Assembly: GCA_016284045.1 (NCBI GenBank)
Contig: JAEEOB010000106.1
Coordinates: forward strand, 1 to 64,000
From: Bacteroidaceae bacterium
Lineage (GTDB): Bacteria; Bacteroidota; Bacteroidia; Bacteroidales; Bacteroidaceae
Reading direction: 5' to 3'
DNA: 64,000 bases
The position numbers were made by a program, and so were the translations under genes. Numbering within the stretch: the first letter of the stretch is position 1; each line of letters opens with the position of its first letter. Below are positions 8,806 through 17,327 of this stretch, one piece after another. Under the pieces are notes generated by a model. It did no database searches. It was not told the origin of the DNA and saw only the letters and a program-made list of their open reading frames with translations.

Positions 8806-9048
8806 ATGCACGGAAATTATAAACGCACATACACAAAGGAAGAGGCTGAAGACCTCGTGAAATGGATTGAAACAGCCAAGCCGACAGGAGAAATCGACCT
8901 TGGTCAGGGAGTCATGATCCGGGATCTTGAGGTGTTCGCCAGCCAGGTGAAGCATATTGCTTTGGAGAAGTACGACAATCCTACCTTTTCAGGGCAGATT
9001 TCTCTTATGATGGATGTGAGAGAGAGACTCGGTTCGTCAGCTCAATAA
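8806..9048 (+). CDS. Small conserved hypothetical protein, DUF6965-like
   Basis: 80 residues: an N-terminal helical segment (TKEEAEDLVKWIETAKPTG) then IDLGQGVMIRDLEVFASQVKHIAL and a polar end. The order 'WIE..., P...IDLGQG..I.D...F' recalls the DUF6965 family of small Bacteroidota proteins; this is from memory. It follows lpxB by 16 bases, so it is probably in the same transcript. Its 3' end overlaps the 3' end of the converging rsmA gene by 44 bases. Confidence 0.65.
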   Translation: MHGNYKRTYTKEEAEDLVKWIETAKPTGEIDLGQGVMIRDLEVFASQVKHIALEKYDNPTFSGQISLMMDVRERLGSSAQ

Positions 9049-9787
9049 AGTCGTCAATCGACAGCTGTTCAGGTCGTTTGTTGAACAATGGGTCGGAGAG
9101 CATCGGGGCATCGCTGCCTATAATCTGTTTCATCCCGTTGCGAAGCATCTTACGTCGCATCGTGAACACCGTCTTGACTATCCGGCGGAACAGCCGTTCG
9201 TCACAGCCAAGAGAGGTCTTGTCGTTACGCGTGAGACGAATTACAGCACTCTTCACTTTTGGAGGCGGGTCGAACACGTGCTCATCCACGGTGAACAGGT
9301 ATTCAACGTCATACCATGCCTGTATGAGGATGCTCAGCACACCATATACTTTGCTGCCGGGGGCAGATGCCAGCCGCTCAGCCACTTCCTTCTGAATCAT
9401 GCCGGTGCAACAGGGGATAAAATCTTTGTAGTCAAGCATCTTGAAAAATATCTGGCTGGAGATGTTATAGGGATAGTTGCCGGTGAGTACAAATGGACGG
9501 CCGGAAAAAACCGACGACAAGTCCATCTTTAGAAAGTCTGCTCCCAATATGTTGTCGTGGAGCGAAGGGTAGTGGCTGTGAAGGTATTCAACAGACTCAC
9601 GGTCAATTTCCACCACCTTCAGCTCCCGCTCTTTTTGCATCAGATACTGAGTGAGCACACCCATGCCCGGTCCCAGTTCAAGAATGGGGATAGAAGGGCA
9701 GGAGTCAACGGTGTCGGCAATCCGAGATGCCACCGACAGATCTGTCAAAAAGTGCTGACCCAGCGATTTCTTTGGTCTAACTTGCAT
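9005..9787 (-). CDS. rsmA: 16S rRNA (adenine1518/1519-N6)-dimethyltransferase
   Basis: 260 residues, typical KsgA/RsmA. SAM-binding motif I is ILELGPGMGVLTQYL (residues 36-50), the N-terminal helix is KKSLGQHFLTD, and motif IV is LTGNYPYNISSQIFFKML (about 101). The C-terminal domain has FDPPPKVKSAVIRL and RRKMLRNGMK. It dimethylates the two adjacent adenines in the 3' terminal hairpin of 16S rRNA during 30S maturation. Its promoter is probably the minus-strand half of the inverted repeat at 9850-9871, giving a leader of about 70 nt. Confidence 0.96.
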   Translation of the reverse strand: MQVRPKKSLGQHFLTDLSVASRIADTVDSCPSIPILELGPGMGVLTQYLMQKERELKVVEIDRESVEYLHSHYPSLHDNILGADFLKMDLSSVFSGRPFVLTGNYPYNISSQIFFKMLDYKDFIPCCTGMIQKEVAERLASAPGSKVYGVLSILIQAWYDVEYLFTVDEHVFDPPPKVKSAVIRLTRNDKTSLGCDERLFRRIVKTVFTMRRKMLRNGMKQIIGSDAPMLSDPLFNKRPEQLSIDDFIELTNRVSLSHPS

Positions 9788-9849
9788 AAAAAATGTTTAA
9801 AAAATAAAAAAAACTACGTATTTATTTTTTTTATACTTTGAATTTGCAC

Positions 9850-9871
9850 TAACTTTGCACCCGCAAAGTTA
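9850..9871. promoter_or_regulatory. Face-to-face promoters inside a perfect inverted repeat
   Basis: AACTTTGC-ACCC-GCAAAGTT (9851-9870) is a perfect 8-bp inverted repeat. Both arms are -7 elements: TAACTTTG on the plus strand (9850-9857) and TAACTTTG on the minus strand (complement of 9864-9871). The plus-strand promoter would serve the flippase gene and the minus-strand one rsmA. Polymerases at the two sites would point at each other and overlap. Neither has a perfect TTTG -33 box. Confidence 0.6.
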
Positions 9872-9897
9872 ATACATATATTTGAATAATGATTAAT

Positions 9898-9918
9898 TTT
9901 TAGTTTTTAGTTTTTAGT
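9898..9918. repeat. Period-7 array, TTTTTAG x3
   Basis: TTTTTAG repeated three times, then TTTTTTG, in perfect 7-bp register in the intergenic region between rsmA and the flippase gene. Confidence 0.75.
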
Positions 9919-10013
9919 TTTTTGTGGATTTCTTTGTTTTCCGGGTATCAGCGGGGAGCACTGGAGGTTCGCTGGCATCATCCAAGGTTTTTATGGGGGC
10001 ACCATAACTTGAA

Positions 10014-10071
10014 AAATCTTACATCTTAATTTTGGGTAAATCAAACAGCGAAAATAAATCTTACATCTTAA
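10014..10071. repeat. 16-bp direct repeat flanking a possible second promoter
   Basis: AAATCTTACATCTTAA occurs identically at 10014-10029 and 10056-10071. A TAATTTTG -7-like element at 10027-10034 starts within the first copy. The arrangement lies 30-90 bases upstream of the TTG start at 10101 and could be an operator pair or a leader element. The rest of 9872-10100 shows nothing recognisable. Confidence 0.55.
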
Positions 10072-10100
10072 ATAATTAAATTTTTAAATATTTTAATTTC

Positions 10101-11087
10101 TTGCCACGTAAGAATATCCGAAATACTGTAAACGTCGTACTCTCAATCCTCCTCGGGGCGGGGATTTTGTGGTGGATGTACCGGGGATTTGACTTCGGAA
10201 GGATGTGTCATGTGCTGCAGAACGAGATGCACTGGGGATTCATGATGCTCTCCATGGTCTTCGGTGTCACGGCACAGGTGTTCCGGGGATTGCGTTGGAA
10301 GCAAAGCCTTGAACCGATTGGCGAGCATCCGAAAGTCAGTACCTGCATCCATGCAGTCTTCCTTTCCTATGCATCAAGCCTCATCATTCCCAGGGTGGGG
10401 GAGGTAACACGCTGCGGGGTGCTCAACCGCTACGACAAGGTGTCGTTTGCCAAGGCGTTCGGTACGGTGGTGACTGAGCGCATCATCGACTCGTTGCTCA
10501 TCCTCGTCATCGTGGCAGCTGTGTGCCTGTCGCAAATCGGGGTGTTCGCATCTTTTTTCAGTAAGACAGGCACTAATTTCGGACATTTTTTCTCTCAGTT
10601 TACACTCACTGGTTATATTGTCACCGCCATCTGCACCATCATCACTGTATGTTTCCTTTATTGGGGACTGAAGAAAGTGGCGAAATTCGTGAATTTCAGG
10701 AAAATCATTGACGATATCATGGAGGGTGTCAAATCGGTGGGGGCTGTGAGGAGAAAATGGCTGTTCATCCTCTATACCTTAGGCATCTGGGTGAGCTATT
10801 TCCTCCATTTCTACATCACATTCTTTTGCTTCCAGTTCACAGAGAATCTAGGAGTCATGACAGCGCTTGTTGCGTTTGTCGTCGGAAGCATCGCAGTGAT
10901 TGTACCTACACCTAATGGGATGGGGCCCTGGCATTTTGCGGTCAAGACCATCTTTGTGCTTTATGGAGTGGCGGCGGTCAACGCCGAGACATTCGTCCTG
11001 ATTGTCCACACCCTCCAGACCGCTCTTATCCCTATCCTCGGTGTTTTCTCACTCATCTGCCTCTCTTTCCGCCACCCTGCCAAGTAG
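10101..11087 (+). CDS. Flippase-like integral membrane protein (lysylphosphatidylglycerol synthase TM family)
   Basis: 328 residues with about eight hydrophobic segments, starting with VVLSILLGAGILWWMYRG. Typical family features: GLRWKQSLEPIG, SLIIPRVGEVTRCGVL (about residue 97), TVVTERIIDSLLIL (about 119) and VPTPNGMGPWHFAV (about 268), the PTPGGxG-like signature of the UPF0104/LPG-synthase-TM family. Proteins of this type are thought to move lipids across the inner membrane. There is no C-terminal catalytic domain, so it is not MprF. The start is TTG at 10101; the first internal Met (the MYRG of helix 1) would cut the first helix. Confidence 0.85.
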   Translation: MPRKNIRNTVNVVLSILLGAGILWWMYRGFDFGRMCHVLQNEMHWGFMMLSMVFGVTAQVFRGLRWKQSLEPIGEHPKVSTCIHAVFLSYASSLIIPRVGEVTRCGVLNRYDKVSFAKAFGTVVTERIIDSLLILVIVAAVCLSQIGVFASFFSKTGTNFGHFFSQFTLTGYIVTAICTIITVCFLYWGLKKVAKFVNFRKIIDDIMEGVKSVGAVRRKWLFILYTLGIWVSYFLHFYITFFCFQFTENLGVMTALVAFVVGSIAVIVPTPNGMGPWHFAVKTIFVLYGVAAVNAETFVLIVHTLQTALIPILGVFSLICLSFRHPAK

Positions 11088-11278
11088 AGATGCCCTACTG
11101 GGTGTCTAAAAGGAAAACCGAATACCCCCCCAGACACCAGACGTTTCCCAAAGTACGACCGACAGGAGCCGGAGTCTCTGAACTTCGAGCAACAGAATCG
11201 TTTCTTATCGTACAATGGCAAGTCACGAAATAGAAACTAACAACAATATAGTTTCTTGTTTAAATCCCTTATAAAAAC
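11088..11278. other. Gap between flippase gene and hsdR
   Basis: No gene recognised. GGTGTCT/AGACACC (inverted, around 11100-11145) and GAAACTA/TAGTTTC (11230-11253) can pair but lack a T run. This marks the left edge of the restriction island. Confidence 0.4.
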
Positions 11279-14200
11279 TTATTCTGCTGAATCTTCCGCA
11301 GCCAAATGGAACACCTCATCTGTTTGTAGATCGTACCTTTTTGTTCTGCTCTTCACATATTCACCGATGACATTGAACCATTCACGCTGTTTGCCTATCA
11401 TAGCCGGGTATTTTTCGTTGAAGCGTTCCTGACATGATTGAATAATATGAAGAATGGATGTCCCGTCTGTCATCGCCATGAGGGTTTCAATATGAGCTAC
11501 CATTTCTGCATCGTCTTTGACATCTGTCAGTACAGGTGAGGAAGCTATGGCAAATTCGGTTGTATAGTCGTCATCGTCCGACCATTCCTCGCATTGTTTC
11601 AGCACGATGTCCATGGCATATTGCGCTTCCTCTGGCGGATAATTGTATTTTTTCAGCAAGCGTTTTACCAGCTTACGCATACCGGCACGCGCCGACTCTT
11701 TATGCTGCCAGTCGATGGTGCGGTTCTTGCGAAGCGTTTCCGTCAGCTCCTTCGTCATCTCCACCAGCTCATCGTTTTCATACACGTCTTTCACCGCCTG
11801 TGGACGGGTCAGTGCATCATAGAATGCTTTCTCTTCGACAGAAAGACCCAAATCATTTCCCTTTTCCTCGGTCTCCTTGATTTCAGATGCCAGTTTCAGC
11901 AATTCCTGAATAACCTCCTCATTGGTCAGCATACCTTTAAGGTAATTGCTCAGTGCGTTGTTAAGCAACTCAGAGAATTTCTCGCTCTGCACGATGTTCT
12001 TATGCTGGAATGCCCTTACCTTATCTTTCAGCAGGTTTTCCAAAATTTGGATGGAGATGTTCTTCTCCTTCATTTTGGAAAGCTCTTCAAGGAACACCGG
12101 GTCGTTCAGCGAGAAGTCCTTACCTTCGTTCTGGAACAGGTTGATGACTCCCTCGCTCTTCACGCTCTGCTTCATCAGCTCACGGATGCGCTGGTCGATG
12201 TCCTTCTTCGTGATTTTTCCTTTTGCTCCCAGACGGAGTATCATCACGCGCACCGTCTCGAAGAAAGCGCTTTCCCATCGCTGGTCCTCTGTCAGCAGAC
12301 TGCGGCAGAGCGTGATGGACTGATGCAGTGCGGTGGCATGCTTCATATAATCGTCTTTCTTCTTCTGGCGTTTTATGTCCAACATAAAGTTGGTACCGCC
12401 CTTGATGATTTCCGCACGCCTTAGGTCGGAAGCATCCTTGAATTGAGCATAGTCGAACCCGTGCATAAGGTCGCGGCAGATTTCCAGTTCCTCCTGGAAT
12501 ATCTTCAGTGCAGTGGATTTGATGTTCGGGTCACCGAATTTCCGCTTGTCGTTCGTGGAGTAGAACTTCATCGCCTGTTTCAATGCCTGGGCGATACCGA
12601 TATAATCCACCACGAGTCCGCCTTCCTTGCCTTTGAACACGCGGTTCACACGTGCGATGGCCTGCATCAGGTTATGTCCGCTCATCGGCTTGAACACATA
12701 CATCGTAGCCATAGATGGTACATCAAAGCCGGTCAGCCACATATCTACTACGATGGCGATTTTCATCGGGTCGTTGTCATCCTTGAACTTCTTCGCCAGT
12801 TCCTGCTTGTATTGCTTGTTGCCTATGATGTCGCGCCATTCCTCCGGGTCGTTGTTTCCACTGGTCATCACGCACTTCACCTTCTCCGTCCAGTCCGGAC
12901 GCAGTTCGAGTATGCGCTTGTATATCTTGATGGCTATCGGACGGCTGTAAGCCACAATCATCGCCTTTCCTGTGAGTTCCTGCTCACGGTAGTTCTCATA
13001 GTGATTGAGTATGTCGCCCACGAGAGAGTCAATCGTGGCATCCGCTCCGAGCAGTTCTTCCAGATGCGACAAGTCTTTCTTGCTCCGCTTCACCTGTTCC
13101 TCTTCGGCTCCCTCAGCTTCCAACAGCTCATATTCCTGGTCGATGAGTGCCAATGTATGCTCATCCAGTTTCAGGTTGATGACACGGCTCTCATAATACA
13201 CCGGCACGGTGGCATGGTCGAGCACGCTCTGTGTCATGTCATATACGTCGATGCAGTCGCCGAACACCTCTATGGTGTTGCGGTCTTTCAGTGCGACAGG
13301 CGTACCAGTGAAACCGATGAACGATGCATGGGGCAGTGAGTCGTGAATCATACGAGCAGTGCCCACCTTTATCTGTCCTGTCTCGGGATTTACCTTCTCC
13401 TCAAAGCCATACTGCCCACGGTGCGCCTCATCGCTCATCACAATGATGTTGCTTCTTTCGGACAGCGGTGCATCATACTCCTCAAACTTTTGCATCGTCG
13501 TGAAGATGATGCCGTTGGCGGTTCTGCCCTCCAGCAGCTCACGCAGATGCTGACGGGTGGAAGCCTGAACTGGCACCTGCCGCAGGAAGTCCTTGCATTT
13601 GGCGAACTGCGTATATAGCTGGTTGTCTAGGTCGTTGCGGTCGGTGATGACCACGATGGTGGGTTGCGACACAGCCGCTTGAAGCAGGTGGGCATAGAAC
13701 ACCATCGACAATGACTTTCCACTGCCTTGTGTGTGCCAGAACACACCGATTTTGCCGTCGCCCTGCACAGCGCTGACGGTGCGGTCGATGGCTTTGCGAA
13801 CGGCGAAATACTGATGATAGCCGGCAAGAATCTTATAGTCCTTGCCCTCGTCTTTACAGTAACACACGAAGTTCTTGATGATGTCCATCAGCCTGTCCTT
13901 GCGGAACATTCCCTCGAAGAACACATCGAAATTCACTACCTCGCTGCTTTCATATACGCCGTCCTTCGATTTCCACTGCATATAGCGGTCCTCGCTCGAT
14001 GTGAGCGTGCCCGCTTTCGATTCCGCCATGTCGCTCATCACGCAGAACACGTTGTAAGTGAACATGCCCGGTATCTCCTTCATGTAGTTCTTCAGCTGAC
14101 GGTAGGCGGCGCTTGCATCCGTCTCCTCACGTGACGGTGATTTCAGTTCCATCAGCACTATGGGCAGACCGTTGAGGAAAAGAATCAGGTCAGCGCGTTT

Positions 14201-14608
14201 CTTCGATTTCTCCACGTATGTCCATTGGTTCACCAACAGAAAGTCGTTCCGGTTGATATGCTCATAGTCGGCAAGATAGACGATGTCGTTTTTCAGCTCA
14301 TGTCCGTCGTGGTATGTCACTTCCACACCATGCTGCAGATAGTCCATGAACAGCTCGTTGTTCTGCACCATATTGCCGGCTTCTATATGCAGCAGTTTCC
14401 GCTCTGCCTCATCTATCGCTGTAGATGGCAGACCTGAATTCAACATAGCCAGCATCCTGCGCAGCCGATCCTTATACACTGGGCAGTAATAGTCTTTCAC
14501 AGCGTATGTGCTTTGGATGTCGTAACCGTTCGCATAGTCATAATCCAGCCGCTCGGTAAATAGCTGGATGAGCGTTTGCTCGTAGTGGTCTTCGTTGTAG
14601 GTTGGCAT
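11279..14608 (-). CDS. hsdR: Type I restriction endonuclease subunit R
   Basis: 1109 residues. The N-terminal nuclease domain has the PD-(D/E)XK pattern ADLILFLNGLPIVLMELKSP (about 133-152). The helicase core follows: Walker A HTQGSGKSLSM (about 296), DEAHRGQYG (about 393) and VDMWLTGFDVPSM with QAIARVNRVFKGK, the last motifs of the translocase. Length and order match full HsdR of the HsdR_N/type III-like group. It cuts unmodified DNA after ATP-driven translocation, in complex with HsdM and HsdS. It is last in the minus-strand island. Its leader is a period-9 CTAG-rich array. Confidence 0.95.
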   Translation of the reverse strand: MPTYNEDHYEQTLIQLFTERLDYDYANGYDIQSTYAVKDYYCPVYKDRLRRMLAMLNSGLPSTAIDEAERKLLHIEAGNMVQNNELFMDYLQHGVEVTYHDGHELKNDIVYLADYEHINRNDFLLVNQWTYVEKSKKRADLILFLNGLPIVLMELKSPSREETDASAAYRQLKNYMKEIPGMFTYNVFCVMSDMAESKAGTLTSSEDRYMQWKSKDGVYESSEVVNFDVFFEGMFRKDRLMDIIKNFVCYCKDEGKDYKILAGYHQYFAVRKAIDRTVSAVQGDGKIGVFWHTQGSGKSLSMVFYAHLLQAAVSQPTIVVITDRNDLDNQLYTQFAKCKDFLRQVPVQASTRQHLRELLEGRTANGIIFTTMQKFEEYDAPLSERSNIIVMSDEAHRGQYGFEEKVNPETGQIKVGTARMIHDSLPHASFIGFTGTPVALKDRNTIEVFGDCIDVYDMTQSVLDHATVPVYYESRVINLKLDEHTLALIDQEYELLEAEGAEEEQVKRSKKDLSHLEELLGADATIDSLVGDILNHYENYREQELTGKAMIVAYSRPIAIKIYKRILELRPDWTEKVKCVMTSGNNDPEEWRDIIGNKQYKQELAKKFKDDNDPMKIAIVVDMWLTGFDVPSMATMYVFKPMSGHNLMQAIARVNRVFKGKEGGLVVDYIGIAQALKQAMKFYSTNDKRKFGDPNIKSTALKIFQEELEICRDLMHGFDYAQFKDASDLRRAEIIKGGTNFMLDIKRQKKKDDYMKHATALHQSITLCRSLLTEDQRWESAFFETVRVMILRLGAKGKITKKDIDQRIRELMKQSVKSEGVINLFQNEGKDFSLNDPVFLEELSKMKEKNISIQILENLLKDKVRAFQHKNIVQSEKFSELLNNALSNYLKGMLTNEEVIQELLKLASEIKETEEKGNDLGLSVEEKAFYDALTRPQAVKDVYENDELVEMTKELTETLRKNRTIDWQHKESARAGMRKLVKRLLKKYNYPPEEAQYAMDIVLKQCEEWSDDDDYTTEFAIASSPVLTDVKDDAEMVAHIETLMAMTDGTSILHIIQSCQERFNEKYPAMIGKQREWFNVIGEYVKSRTKRYDLQTDEVFHLAAEDSAE

Positions 14609-14622
14609 GGTTGAGCGTTTTA

Positions 14623-14703
14623 TCTAGTCATTGTAGTTTATCTAGTTAGTCTAGTTCATCTAGTCAGCCTAGTTTGTCTAGTCAGCCTAGCAAAAACTAG
14701 TTC
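14623..14703. repeat. Period-9 CTAG array in the hsdR leader
   Basis: Nine consecutive 9-mers: TCTAGTCAT, TGTAGTTTA, TCTAGTTAG, TCTAGTTCA, TCTAGTCAG, CCTAGTTTG, TCTAGTCAG, CCTAGCAAA, AACTAGTTC. The first ends 15 bases before the hsdR start codon. The last overlaps the final codons of the four-helix-bundle pseudogene, whose TAG stop is one of the units. Confidence 0.85.
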
Positions 14704-15211
14704 TTACTTTTGGGGGATTGAATTTCTTTCTTCAGAGATTCTATTTCTTTTTTCAGAGAATCTATCTCAGTTTTTAAGGCGAGAATTTCGCGGTCTTTGG
14801 CTTCGATGGTGGCACGTTGGATGTTGCGGTAGCCGAGACGAGCAGCGGTCATGCGCTCACGGATGCCGCCGTTTTCTATGAAATCTTTCTCCAGGAAATG
14901 AGCATAGCTTACAATGACGCCCGCGCCACGTTGAGCAGTTTCAGTTCCAGTTCCGTCGAGGTGACACCGTCTGCCATTCCTTCCACGATGTTCTGCTTCC
15001 CTGAACGGGCAGCCTGCACCATCTGATCCACTGTGCGGTCGCCATACTTGGGCAGAAATCTTAGGCTGAAAATATAGGTCATCTGATAGAGCACCACGGT
15101 CTTCTGATAGAAGTGAAGTCGTTTCCAGTTCTTCTCCTTCCGTAGCACGGTATCAATCATTGCGGCAGCATCTATCGGATTATAACGTTCTTCTTGATTG
15201 ACTTCCATCAT
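14697..15211 (-). pseudogene. Four-helix-bundle suffix protein, broken by internal deletion
   Basis: The first 100 codons (MMEVNQEERYNPIDAAAM to LLNVARASL) match the start of the 'four helix bundle suffix' proteins (S23-related) often found inside type I restriction loci. The frame then stops. In another frame, immediately after, coding resumes with SYAHFLEKDFIENGGIRERM, LGYRNIQRATIEAKDRE and a C-terminal coiled coil (ILALKTEIDSLKKEIESL) to the TAG at 14697-14699. Comparing with family memory, about 70 residues between ARAS and the SYAHF helix are missing. I infer one deletion that also shifted the frame. The ends are intact, so decay is recent. Confidence 0.75.
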
Positions 15212-15277
15212 ACGAATTGGTTATAGCGTTTTATTGGACACGACATCAACTGAGAATTTACAGGTTCGTTATACTTC

Positions 15278-16153
15278 TTAATTCTCCTGCTCATAGTAAT
15301 ATGAGTAGTCTATACCCTTCATGAATATCTCGCGGTCATCAATTTTGTCAGTGAGGGCATTTCGAAGCAAGAGTTTGATTGTTGACGCGTCTGTTGTGCT
15401 CTTGCGCATCGCTGAAAGATAATCTTTCTTGTCGATCAGGCTCCAGTCGACGCATTTTTGAAGACGAGCCTTCAACAGCAAATCAAGCCAAATGCGAGTG
15501 CTACGCCCATTGCCCTCCATAAACGGATGCGCCACGTTCATTTCCACATATTTATCGGCTATCTCGTCGAAATTGTTTTCCGGCATTGACTCGATGATTT
15601 GCAGGTTCCGCTTTAGATATTCTGCACGGCAGAACAATGTTCCGTCTTTCCAAATGGTCTTGGTACGTATCTGCCCAGCAAAGTCGTAAAGCCCGCCAAA
15701 GAGGAAAGCGTGTATCTGCTGCAGGCACTCCACTGTCCCCGGCTTCATGCTGTCGAGAATGCCACTTTCAAAGAGCGAATAGGCCTTCTTGCGACTTTGC
15801 CCATCAATACTGTTGTCGCTATATACAAACCAATTCAGGAAAGCATGAGCACGATTGTTTGGATAGTGTTGTGCTAAGGTCTGTATGCAGTCAGCATCAA
15901 GCGCATCTGCAGTACGCTGCTTGCCATCTGGAGCTTGAAATTTGAACTCGTGAGTGACACTCACGAGTTGAATGCCGTCTTGGTTGAGTTTCTTTTTCAA
16001 CCACCTCCAGTAGTTTCCAGCTTTTATGTAGTCTTCCTCATCATTGATGGCTCGTATGATATCTGTGGCAGAAAACCACCACTTGCTATGTTCTTCGTCC
16101 CACACAGCGCGTACCTCGTGGTCGTTGTAAAAACGTATCGATTTCTTGTTCAT
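15278..16153 (-). CDS. fic: Fic-domain protein adenylyltransferase with Bro-N-like N-terminus
   Basis: 291 residues. Residues 1-100 resemble a Bro-N/DNA-damage-inducible N-terminal module (VWDEEHSKWWFSATDIIRAI, then VTHEFKFQAPDGK). The Fic core follows, with the catalytic loop HPFMEGNGRSTRIW (about 208-221) complete: His base, Glu for metal, GNGR for phosphates. Fic enzymes transfer AMP from ATP to Ser/Thr/Tyr of target proteins. The C-terminus reads SYYYEQEN, close to the class III inhibitory motif [S/T]xxxE[G/N] with Gln in the last position, so self-inhibition by its own C-terminal helix is likely. The first 4 bases overlap the end of hsdS (ATGA), so it is translationally coupled to the restriction operon. 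Confidence 0.88.
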   Translation of the reverse strand: MNKKSIRFYNDHEVRAVWDEEHSKWWFSATDIIRAINDEEDYIKAGNYWRWLKKKLNQDGIQLVSVTHEFKFQAPDGKQRTADALDADCIQTLAQHYPNNRAHAFLNWFVYSDNSIDGQSRKKAYSLFESGILDSMKPGTVECLQQIHAFLFGGLYDFAGQIRTKTIWKDGTLFCRAEYLKRNLQIIESMPENNFDEIADKYVEMNVAHPFMEGNGRSTRIWLDLLLKARLQKCVDWSLIDKKDYLSAMRKSTTDASTIKLLLRNALTDKIDDREIFMKGIDYSYYYEQEN

Positions 16154-17325
16154 ACCAGGTTTTCAATTTCGTTTACTTTAAGTTCGCCTGACATCAAGCG
16201 AGGGAGAAGGGTGTCACGGAGAGAAGCGAGACGACGGGATTCAAGAGAGTTGTTTTTAATGACTTCCATAATTCCATGTAGCTTATCACTTACAAAATCC
16301 AGTGTCTCGTTAGTAATTTCTGGCATTTCATAATTAGCGATGTCACTTCCTGAAACCCTCTGTCTTCCGCTGCTTCCATTCATGTGAGCAACTGCGTATG
16401 AGACAAAATCATCATGCCTTGCCAGAAAATATAATAGTTCGGAGCAGAAGCCCTCTTTTGCCGATAATACGATGTACTCCGTTGAGCCAAAAGCAACTTC
16501 GTTTTCATCCAAAAAGTTGATGTATGCCGTCTTTCCATTTTCAAGACACGGAGTAATCCTGGCCATAATAGTATCGCCATTCTGGAACTTCATGCCACCA
16601 TTATAATCCTTAAATGTCCAATCGCTTGGAAAAGTGCCTTTTGTAGGCAGTGAAGACATATCAATGCATCTTGAAGTTTTACCTTTTGTTATAGTTCGTG
16701 TTGGATTTATAAGCGTGTAGTTGCTTAACAGCTGTGTTCGGGGCCAATTCGGATTCATCACATACTCATCAAACAACGATTGTCCTTGTTGCTCTAAATT
16801 ATCATTTATCCGCCTGTTTACCTCGATTTTGTCATCGATTGTAGATAACACATCTGCTATCCGAATTTGTTCTGATAATGAAGGCATATTTATGCCAAAA
16901 TCTTTTATAATTTGAGCATTAAGATTTTGTTGAGCACCGCCATTAGCTAGAGATGCAAGTTCAAAGAACTTATTGCAAAGAAAGTAATATACAAATCGAT
17001 AATCAGCAACATCTGAGTTAATGGTTAAATTACAACAAGCCTGATTTGTTGTCAATGGTATCTTTGCTATAGCTGATTTTCCTGCAGTTGCACCATACAT
17101 GGCAATAATAACAGAGTTTGCTTCAATCCATTTTGCGGAAGAATTATTTAAACCATCTTCTGTTATGCTTTTTTCTGTATTGTATATACGATTGAAATTG
17201 ATTTCTTTCGTATTAAGCCATGGAATATCACCATCATAGTAATCTGATTGTTTACTAGATGGTGTTCCCCCGCTGCATACTTTGCTGCAAATATCGCCAA
17301 TTTTATATTCTTTCCACTCTTCCAT
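16150..17325 (-). CDS. hsdS: Type I restriction-modification specificity subunit
   Basis: 391 residues with the two-fold HsdS plan: target-recognition domain 1 (WKEYKIGDICSKVCSGGTPS to about residue 145), central coiled helix (LSEQIRIADVLSTIDDKIEV), target-recognition domain 2 (about 195-345) and a C-terminal helix ending LRDTLLPRLMSGELKV. It sets the bipartite DNA target of the HsdM/HsdR complex. The two recognition domains differ, so an asymmetric target is expected; the sequence cannot be read from the protein. No second hsdS fragment or invertase is nearby, so shuffling is not indicated. The upstream DUF1016 pseudogene ends 2 bases before it. Confidence 0.93.
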   Translation of the reverse strand: MEEWKEYKIGDICSKVCSGGTPSSKQSDYYDGDIPWLNTKEINFNRIYNTEKSITEDGLNNSSAKWIEANSVIIAMYGATAGKSAIAKIPLTTNQACCNLTINSDVADYRFVYYFLCNKFFELASLANGGAQQNLNAQIIKDFGINMPSLSEQIRIADVLSTIDDKIEVNRRINDNLEQQGQSLFDEYVMNPNWPRTQLLSNYTLINPTRTITKGKTSRCIDMSSLPTKGTFPSDWTFKDYNGGMKFQNGDTIMARITPCLENGKTAYINFLDENEVAFGSTEYIVLSAKEGFCSELLYFLARHDDFVSYAVAHMNGSSGRQRVSGSDIANYEMPEITNETLDFVSDKLHGIMEVIKNNSLESRRLASLRDTLLPRLMSGELKVNEIENLV

Positions 17326-17327
17326 AA

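Noticed and set aside
12443-13339. Long frames opposite hsdR (up to 298 codons)
   Set aside because: They mirror the codon structure of hsdR and show no domain; hsdR is complete and motif-rich.
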